Program-made: the position numbers and the translations under genes | Assembly: GCA_016785225.1 (NCBI GenBank) | Contig: JAFBJZ010000512.1 | Span: 3,633,001-3,697,000, forward strand | DNA length: 64,000 nucleotides | Direction of reading: 5' to 3' | Source of the DNA: Psettodes erumei | Lineage: Eukaryota > Chordata > Actinopteri > Pleuronectiformes > Psettodidae | Part shown: in pieces, positions 62,801 to 64,000 of the stretch | Layout of the letters: every line of letters begins with the position of its first letter | Position numbering within the stretch: the stretch's first letter is position 1 | The notes under the pieces: model-generated | What the model was told of the DNA's origin: nothing | The model's input: only the letters and a program-made list of their open reading frames with translations | Database searches by the model: none

Positions 62801-63982
62801 CAGAAGGCTGTTAAAAAACCAAGAGGCAATAAAGCTTCACCGAGGAACAAGCAGCTAAGGCCGCCATCAGCTCCATGTGATTCGCCCAAAGGCGCATTAA
62901 ACTAGCATGCACTCGGACGGGAGCAGATGCAGAGATGGGAGGTGGGAGACATTTAGTCATCACAACACTCGTTTATCAACAAGCAGACATCAGAGTGGTC
63001 TGGTGGTGTTGTTCAGTGTCGCGTCCTCATTTTCCCCTCAGCCCTCATTTCCCCGGGTCTGAAGCACTGCCTTGTACGCCGACTGCTTTCATTTAAATTT
63101 AAAGAAACCAGACGATTGCTGAAGCATTTGGCAGGGAAAAAGGGCGATGCATTCGCTAATTTCATTGTCTGACTGTCTGCAGAAGTGCAGCTCCAAAGGC
63201 TACGAAAGAAAGGCTACTCGAAAGCAATCCATTGGCTTTTATCTAATTAGGTTACAGCAGCCTATAAATCACTATTAAATCAACTATTTTGATTCACAGC
63301 AGGGTTAACCTTTCCTCTTGTTCAGAGGCAGACACTGGTCTGTTGGAATACAAATCTTTCCCGTAGAGACCTGACAAACTAGGTTTGACTGCGGTGAGTC
63401 ATGTTGAGCTTTGGAAAAAGTAAATAATTCAAACACGATTGAAGTTACAATTCGAAACTGCAACAACACTGTTAGTTGGGCAGTAACTCGGCCATGGTAT
63501 AAGACACTGCCACATGACTGACTAATACTGTCATGAAAAACCATTTGCACTTTGATTCAACTTTTGTCATAAATTGTCAAAGTAACATTAAGCAATATAC
63601 TTATATGATAAATAGTATCACAGAAAATACTGCAAATAATTTGCAATTCTCAACAGTATTTTCTAGGTTGTATCAATGATGGTTTGTCCAAAGCATGGGG
63701 GCAAATTTTCCTTTCATTTTCCTAAAAATATCAACCTCTGAAATTTCACTTTTCTTTATTTAATTTTTTGAAAAATAACTGAGGTATCATTGTGGGAGAA
63801 AAAAGTGAATTGCCACATGTTTCAGGCATGTTGCTGTGGGCTCACAGCCTTCTCTTACACTCGTGACTGTGCAACAATAATTTCTCAGTGTTATGTGAAC
63901 AGCGGTTCCCTTACCAAAAGTAGGTCTTCACATGCTCCTGGATCAAAACCCATGTCTCCCCAAAGTCGTCTGATTTCCACAG
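27945..63982 (-). CDS. sorl1: sorl1, sortilin-related receptor (SorLA/LR11), 44 exons, 5' partial
   Basis: Type I membrane sorting receptor of the endosome and trans-Golgi. In mammals it carries APP and other cargo with retromer and GGA adaptors. The spliced exons give, in order (numbering from the first residue in the window): VPS10 propeller and 10CC module (about 1-520), five-exon YWTD propeller (about 527-786), EGF-like module (787-844), 11 LDLR class A modules (about 845-1329), six FN3 domains (about 1330-1905), transmembrane helix and a tail ending DDVPMVIA. This order is unique to SORL1 among vertebrate proteins. Coding sequence totals 6,000 nt, about 2,000 residues, against about 2,214 for the human protein as I recall it, so roughly the first 215 residues lie beyond the window end. 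All 43 introns are GT-AG. The only break in frame is in exon 43, inside the membrane helix. Exons are numbered locally; about four more are expected upstream. Confidence 0.98.
28599..28813 (-). CDS. sorl1: sorl1 local exon 43: transmembrane helix and FANSHY tail, with an internal frameshift
   Basis: 215 nt between a good acceptor (ccttccag) and donor (GTAAGA), where the flanking phases require a multiple of three. The 5' part reads GDMAAVVVPVLFLLLLGVCA. From about 28,722 downward the sensible reading is in another frame: LVALYLRHRRLQNNFTAFAN then SHYNSRLGSAIFSSGDELG. The break is in the membrane helix near 28,711-28,722, equal to one base lost or two gained. The downstream frame is fully conserved, including the retromer-binding FANSHY, so an assembly or sequencing error, or a very recent mutation, is likelier than an old pseudogene. 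Confidence 0.93.
28943..29135 (-). CDS. sorl1: sorl1 local exon 42: FN3 domain 6, second part
   Basis: 193 nt, phase 0 to 1. It encodes GYEVHVHDSVTNQTSYLGNT, GHNYTFSVQARCLLSGQLCG and EPALLLYNQLTA, the last ectodomain segment before the membrane. Confidence 0.97.
29308..29414 (-). CDS. sorl1: sorl1 local exon 41: FN3 domain 6, first part
   Basis: 107 nt, phase 1 to 0. It encodes PAPEALKILTEKDHVFLFWK, SLAVREKGFNESR. Confidence 0.96.
29652..29826 (-). CDS. sorl1: sorl1 local exon 40: FN3 domain 5
   Basis: 175 nt, phase 0 to 1. It encodes TYAIHVRDVIRKMEWDYKMT, NNTVEYLLKGLEPGGRYSIS and RNMSKEAS. Confidence 0.97.
30666..30830 (-). CDS. sorl1: sorl1 local exon 39: FN3 domain 4 end, FN3 domain 5 start
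   Basis: 165 nt, phase 0 to 0, 55 codons. It encodes VRAVSPFLGPPSDYSVVKMI, then RLPPRNLHRVRVDKTQATLK and WQPPYDAP. Confidence 0.97.
31222..31341 (-). CDS. sorl1: sorl1 local exon 38: FN3 domain 4
   Basis: 120 nt, phase 0 to 0, 40 codons. It encodes MYGVFYATSFLDLYRNPRLV and VESDEQYLFL. Confidence 0.97.
31559..31770 (-). CDS. sorl1: sorl1 local exon 37: FN3 domain 3 end, FN3 domain 4 start
   Basis: 212 nt, phase 1 to 0. It encodes NLTAGTVYEVAVWVHTSIGD, then RALNQTVVDCSWT. The start at CCAATG is chosen by phase and alignment to the human NLTA region; the pyrimidine tract before it is weak. Confidence 0.93.
31867..31957 (-). CDS. sorl1: sorl1 local exon 36: FN3 domain 3, middle
   Basis: 91 nt, phase 0 to 1. 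It encodes VKQYIVILSWQFDKHVKESK and NYTVREGILK. The donor is GTACTT. Confidence 0.93.
32060..32142 (-). CDS. sorl1: sorl1 local exon 35: FN3 domain 3, start
   Basis: 83 nt, phase 1 to 0. It encodes LPPPSVIADTITADSMSLSF then SFNSQYD. The donor is GTACGT. Confidence 0.92.
32704..32770 (-). CDS. sorl1: sorl1 local exon 34: FN3 domain 2, end
   Basis: 67 nt, phase 0 to 1. It encodes VAAVTSRGVGNWSEVKSITP then KK, almost identical to the mammalian strand G region of this FN3. Confidence 0.97.
32876..32980 (-). CDS. sorl1: sorl1 local exon 33: FN3 domain 2, middle
   Basis: 105 nt, phase 0 to 0, 35 codons. It encodes VEYSERGGLDWTSQRCTT then AVKQLQPDTLYRFR. The acceptor gttag is less common but still AG. 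Confidence 0.94.
33190..34080 (+). mobile_element. L2-like LINE fragment (RT remnant and 3' end), antisense in sorl1 intron 32
   Basis: The plus strand starts FKVAVVKPLLRKPTL and SRISKIFEKAFTNQL, the typical L2/CR1-group RT entry. A degraded KNAFDTADQ (the D-AFDT motif) follows near 33,500. The 3' part (about 33,790-34,080) matches the common fish L2 tail, encoding a GGRAFSY-like segment and then AT-rich 3' UTR, from memory of that consensus. The middle is deleted. It ends about 95 bp from the exon 32 donor. Confidence 0.75.
34175..34287 (-). CDS. sorl1: sorl1 local exon 32: FN3 domain 2, first part
   Basis: 113 nt, phase 1 to 0. It encodes PDPPRNLQLS, VEVSWSPPDKGHGLIREYI. The donor is GTAAGT. 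An L2-like LINE fragment ends about 95 bp into the following intron. Confidence 0.96.
34998..35167 (-). CDS. sorl1: sorl1 local exon 31: FN3 domain 1, second half
   Basis: 170 nt, phase 2 to 1. It encodes THSNKTSYKLTVLKPDTTYH, VKVLTQCLSKLHKTNEV and ITVRTPEG. Confidence 0.97.
35270..35396 (-). CDS. sorl1: sorl1 local exon 30: FN3 domain 1, first half
   Basis: 127 nt, phase 1 to 2. It encodes DTLAYKIQNLQWTPD, GAITLTWSRPKNLPLDSCYF and LIYY. Its acceptor pyrimidine tract is a (CT)n microsatellite. Confidence 0.96.
35401..35429. repeat. (GA)n microsatellite at the exon 30 acceptor
   Basis: On the transcript it is a (CT)n tract starting three bases upstream of the exon 30 acceptor AG, and it forms the polypyrimidine tract. 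Confidence 0.95.
35564..35692 (-). CDS. sorl1: sorl1 local exon 29: LDLR class A module 11
   Basis: 129 nt, phase 1 to 1. FCVNGTRCSDGEACVLDSER with CDGFLDCSDHSDEDNC, the last class A module. The donor is GTAGGT. Confidence 0.96.
36290..36469 (-). CDS. sorl1: sorl1 local exon 28: proline-rich linker and LDLR class A module 10
   Basis: 180 nt, phase 1 to 1. The linker APVPTQAPPPLPAPG precedes RCSRGQFLCRRPPHCIPDWQ with CDGLPHCQDGSDEAHC. The linker is about nine residues longer than the human one as I recall it. The acceptor reads CAGCAG (NAGNAG), so the first codon may be kept or dropped; I chose the upstream AG. Confidence 0.95.
36846..36998 (-). CDS. sorl1: sorl1 local exon 27: LDLR class A module 9
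   Basis: 153 nt, phase 1 to 1. A linker (GVTPHTVAPGPS) precedes TCAPNRFHCGSGACIINTWV with CDGYADCPDGSDELGC. Confidence 0.97.
37382..37516 (-). CDS. sorl1: sorl1 local exon 26: LDLR class A module 8
   Basis: 135 nt, phase 1 to 1. GCSRYFQYECKNGRCIPTWW with CDGENDCGDWSDEAQC, intact. Confidence 0.97.
37701..37832 (-). CDS. sorl1: sorl1 local exon 25: LDLR class A module 7
   Basis: 132 nt, phase 1 to 1. VCDAYTFQCANGVCVSLEWK with CDGMDDCGDYSDEANC, intact. Confidence 0.97.
37833..38617 (-). other. sorl1 intron 24 (local)
   Basis: 785 bp between class A modules 6 and 7, longer than its neighbours. No repeat or coding signal is recognised. Confidence 0.6.
38618..38749 (-). CDS. sorl1: sorl1 local exon 24: LDLR class A module 6
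   Basis: 132 nt, phase 1 to 1. LCTRYMEFVCKNRAQCLFQS with CDGIKHCEDGSDEDSEYAGC, including the longer loop before the last Cys seen in mammals. Confidence 0.97.
38910..39020 (-). CDS. sorl1: sorl1 local exon 23: LDLR class A module 5
   Basis: 111 nt, phase 1 to 1, the shortest module. RCKGFLCSNDTCLPATVH with CNGIKECPDGADEHNC. The six Cys are kept, but Asn replaces Asp in C-D-G and Ala replaces Ser in S-D-E, so calcium coordination may differ. Confidence 0.96.
39381..39506 (-). CDS. sorl1: sorl1 local exon 22: LDLR class A module 4
   Basis: 126 nt, phase 1 to 1. Module TCEASSFQCHTGHCIPQRWM with CDGDDDCQDDSDEDPRRC, intact. Confidence 0.97.
39645..39764 (-). CDS. sorl1: sorl1 local exon 21: LDLR class A module 3
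   Basis: 120 nt, phase 1 to 1. Module QCGPGEFTCARGVCIREAWR with CDGDNDCRDWSDEANC, intact. The donor is GTTACT. Confidence 0.97.
39979..40101 (-). CDS. sorl1: sorl1 local exon 20: LDLR class A module 2
   Basis: 123 nt, phase 1 to 1. Module TCDPSNQFRCMASGSCIPL with CDHEDDCGDNSDEEHC; all six Cys and the acidic calcium site are intact. Confidence 0.97.
40194..40307 (-). CDS. sorl1: sorl1 local exon 19: LDLR class A module 1
   Basis: 114 nt, phase 1 to 1. All six Cys are present (SCLPNQYRCSNGRCISSIWK, CDSDNDCGDMSDEQEC), with the calcium-binding D-x-S-D-E. Confidence 0.97.
40464..40637 (-). CDS. sorl1: sorl1 local exon 18: EGF-like module
   Basis: 174 nt, phase 1 to 1. It has NACADQPCSLLCLPQPG, HTCVCPEG and LQCQCPTGYQLQSNTCVKT, the EGF-like module closing the class B propeller. 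Confidence 0.96.
40869..41007 (-). CDS. sorl1: sorl1 local exon 17: end of the YWTD propeller
   Basis: 139 nt, phase 0 to 1. It encodes NDLYWDDWSRMGIFKAPKGG and LTGVMDLKIFYKGKNR, the last blade. The donor is GTACGG. Confidence 0.97.
41154..41400 (-). CDS. sorl1: sorl1 local exon 16: YWTD propeller
   Basis: 247 nt, phase 2 to 0, the longest internal exon. It has two blades: LMFWTDWGDRAAGVYRSYMD with WPNGITADDHWLYWTEAY, and HPYAIAVFK at the end. The donor is GTGAGC. Confidence 0.98.
41401..42369 (-). other. sorl1 intron 15 (local), possibly repeat-derived
   Basis: About 1 kb with (CA)n at its 5' end. The middle (about 41.64-42.3 kb) reads like an old interspersed repeat, but I cannot name the family. 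Nothing coding. Confidence 0.45.
42331..42364. repeat. (GT)n microsatellite at the exon 15 donor
   Basis: On the transcript (CA)n with CACG interruptions, starting about six bases into intron 15. Confidence 0.95.
42370..42461 (-). CDS. sorl1: sorl1 local exon 15: YWTD propeller
   Basis: 92 nt, phase 0 to 2. It encodes VSNPDGDLRHTLLNSSVLEL then PRALVLLPGD. The donor GTTAAC departs from consensus and is followed directly by (CA)n. Confidence 0.95.
42877..43008 (-). CDS. sorl1: sorl1 local exon 14: YWTD propeller
   Basis: 132 nt, phase 0 to 0, 44 codons. It encodes RLCLNGSTGQEV, VEALTFDPISRLLYWVDAG and KIE, a class B blade with YWVD. The donor is GTGCGA. Confidence 0.97.
43222..43394 (-). CDS. 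sorl1: sorl1 local exon 13: start of the YWTD propeller
   Basis: 173 nt, phase 1 to 0. It encodes NEFILYAVRNSIHRYDLATG, then AVALDFDYDKNCLYWADISL, the first YWTD-type (LDLR class B) blade. The donor is GTGAGG. Confidence 0.97.
43829..43914 (-). CDS. sorl1: sorl1 local exon 12: end of the 10CC region
   Basis: 86 nt, phase 2 to 1. It encodes YRKVPGDSCSGGDVESRLDG and EMLPCPVG, closing the VPS10 domain. The donor is GTAAAG. Confidence 0.95.
44181..44309 (-). CDS. sorl1: sorl1 local exon 11: VPS10 10CC region
   Basis: 129 nt, phase 2 to 2. It encodes DYGFKLSEDLSLQVCVPDPE and PVPCPVGTTYRRSK. The donor is GTAAGT. Confidence 0.96.
45153..45339 (-). CDS. sorl1: sorl1 local exon 10: VPS10 10CC region
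   Basis: 187 nt, phase 1 to 2. It is cysteine-rich (VPCSEADYKRWSPSDE, NECLLGREITFKRR, ATCFNGEDFDRPV, SNCSCTRQDYE), the 10CC cap of the VPS10 domain. The donor TG|GTCGGG is weak; the phase and the next exon (C|GAC TAC) confirm it. Confidence 0.95.
45604..45782 (-). CDS. sorl1: sorl1 local exon 9: VPS10 propeller, last blades
   Basis: 179 nt, phase 2 to 1. It contains the Asp-box STNEGETW, then LLTEPGEKSTIFTIFGS and SWLILQVNTSDVLG. The donor is GTAGGT. Confidence 0.97.
46121..46209 (-). CDS. sorl1: sorl1 local exon 8: VPS10 propeller
   Basis: 89 nt, phase 0 to 2. It encodes HFYTWGDHGGILMAIAQGG, the strongly conserved TWGDHGG blade of VPS10 domains. The donor is GTAAGT. Confidence 0.97.
46675..46748 (-). 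CDS. sorl1: sorl1 local exon 7: VPS10 propeller
   Basis: 74 nt, phase 1 to 0. It encodes SVGRNLASKPNVYVSSSAG and ARWRE, with a degenerate Asp-box (SSSAGARW). The acceptor is ggttgcag and the donor GTCAGT. Confidence 0.95.
46749..48755 (-). other. sorl1 intron 6 (local)
   Basis: 2.0 kb. It contains a perfect 24-bp direct duplication (48,569-48,628) and an unbroken, unique-looking block near 47.86-48.05 kb rich in TAAT and ATTA motifs. Nothing coding. Confidence 0.65.
48756..48873 (-). CDS. sorl1: sorl1 local exon 6: VPS10 propeller
   Basis: 118 nt, phase 0 to 1. It encodes LSKGCSLHLAQRWSQLFN and LRRMPILSKDSAPG, nearly identical to the mammalian receptor. The donor is GTGGGA. Confidence 0.97.
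49595..49787 (-). CDS. sorl1: sorl1 local exon 5: VPS10 propeller
   Basis: 193 nt, phase 2 to 0. It encodes YFANEPFADLHRVEGL, IATLINGSVS, and the Asp-box TFDKGGTW. It ends GTVECQ at a GTACAG donor. Confidence 0.97.
49943..49964. repeat. (GT)n microsatellite
   Basis: About 11 units in intron 4. Confidence 0.9.
52041..52084. repeat. (GT)n microsatellite at the exon 4 donor
   Basis: On the transcript (CA)n with two CACG interruptions, starting about five bases into intron 4. Confidence 0.95.
52089..52258 (-). CDS. sorl1: sorl1 local exon 4: VPS10 propeller
   Basis: 170 nt, phase 0 to 2. It encodes EYYIADASEDQVFVCV, then LYISDTQG (Asp-box-like) and FSLSLENVLYYSPEG. The donor is GTGCCA, and a (CA)n tract starts about five bases into the intron. 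Confidence 0.97.
53018..53119 (-). CDS. sorl1: sorl1 local exon 3: VPS10 propeller
   Basis: 102 nt, phase 0 to 0, 34 codons. It carries SSVQLWVSYNRQPMKAAQF and ends TRHPIT before GTGAGT. The start (KLFGSQEP) is less like the mammalian sequence than the rest. Confidence 0.96.
53607..53661. repeat. (GT)n, (GAGT)n and (GA)n compound microsatellite
   Basis: Three adjoining short-period runs in intron 2. A further (GT)n is at 53,797-53,830. Confidence 0.9.
57060..58520 (+). mobile_element. degenerate LINE (non-LTR retrotransposon) fragment, antisense in sorl1 intron 2
   Basis: With frameshifts, the plus strand shows the order of a fish non-LTR retrotransposon polyprotein. First is a basic region (RRQREIAWLIKERKHLK near 57,530). 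Then come RT motifs: FRHISLLNVEGKVLFSV at about 57,970, LHVVFLDF at about 58,130, PAFTMAMDVIIQAS at about 58,335 and PPIRAYMDDMT (the YMDD catalytic box) at about 58,424. In-frame stops and shifts show it is dead. The 5' part of the RT domain between about 57.7 and 57.95 kb is eroded. The clade is not assigned. It lies opposite to the transcription of sorl1. Confidence 0.82.
59722..59776. repeat. (TA)n and (CTTTTT)n compound microsatellite at the exon 2 donor
   Basis: On the transcript the donor GTAAGA runs straight into (AAAAAG)n and then (TA)n. Confidence 0.95.
59780..59960 (-). CDS. sorl1: sorl1 local exon 2: VPS10 propeller
   Basis: 181 nt, phase 2 to 0. It encodes GVEPYDPPTTV through SSTDFFQS to FQLRDKYMFAT, close to the mammalian blade sequence. 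The donor GTAAGA is followed at once by an (AAAAAG)n and (TA)n tract. The acceptor is preceded on the transcript strand by a long pyrimidine-rich stretch. Confidence 0.97.
59961..63914 (-). other. sorl1 intron 1 (local)
   Basis: About 4 kb. Its last 135 nt before exon 2 (59,961-60,095) are almost pure purine on the plus strand, so pyrimidine on the transcript. It holds (GT)n at 62,764-62,789 and unique-looking sequence near 61.6-61.9 and 63.0-63.3 kb. No gene is seen. Confidence 0.7.
62764..62789. repeat. (GT)n microsatellite
   Basis: About 13 units in intron 1. Confidence 0.9.
63915..63982 (-). CDS. sorl1: sorl1 local exon 1: VPS10 propeller
   Basis: 68 nt, phase 0 to 2. It begins LWKSDDFGETW, which holds a perfect Asp-box (S-x-D-x-G-x-T-W) of a propeller blade, and ends in a split Trp codon (TG|G). 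The acceptor ctctgtag lies 18 nt inside the window edge; the donor is GTAAGG. This is the first exon visible; earlier exons lie beyond 64,000. Confidence 0.96.
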
Positions 63983-64000
63983 CTACAGAGAAAGGAGGGG

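Noticed and set aside
1..64000. CRISPR arrays, operons, prophage or other bacterial systems
   Set aside because: The DNA is intron-rich and vertebrate. Periodic sequence is microsatellite or eukaryotic repeat, with no spaced palindromic repeats.

Overview
The window is vertebrate, almost certainly teleost, nuclear DNA. It has many (GT)n and (TA)n microsatellites, fish-type non-LTR retrotransposon fragments and a Tc1-like transposon end. It holds one recognisable gene, split into many small GT-AG exons. All assignments rest on reading the sequence and on recalled knowledge of protein families; no search was run.

Right part (about 24.4-64.0 kb, minus strand): most of sorl1 (sortilin-related receptor, LR11/SorLA). 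I placed 44 coding exons between 63,982 and 27,945, transcribed right to left. They total 6,000 nt and encode about 2,000 residues. In order they give most of the VPS10 ten-bladed propeller and its Cys-rich 10CC region, the YWTD (LDLR class B) propeller, an EGF-like module, 11 LDLR class A modules, six fibronectin type III domains, a transmembrane helix and a short tail. The tail carries FANSHY, an acidic cluster and the C-terminal DDVPMVIA. The signal peptide, propeptide and start of the VPS10 domain lie beyond 64,000. Every exon joins its neighbours in phase except the transmembrane exon (28,599-28,813). At 215 nt that exon is one base short or two bases long, and the frame breaks inside the membrane helix. 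A long 3' UTR probably runs to about 24.4 kb.

The introns hold two degenerate LINE fragments, both antisense to the gene: a YMDD-bearing element in the 6.7-kb intron 2 and an L2-like 3' portion in intron 32. They also hold microsatellites, some of which touch splice sites.

Left part (1 to about 24.4 kb): I find no convincing gene. This sequence downstream of sorl1 contains simple repeats, a Tc1-like end (about 3.15 kb), a fish interspersed repeat with CCCTAACC-like motifs (about 11.9 kb), a diverged AT-rich tandem array (about 21.4-22.0 kb) and a fold-back of two LINE C-terminal fragments (about 23.6-24.0 kb). A few unique-looking blocks could be conserved regulatory sequence, which cannot be tested here.

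I found no new biological system. The observations most worth a second look are the transmembrane-exon frameshift, the microsatellites directly at splice donors, and the LINE fold-back.
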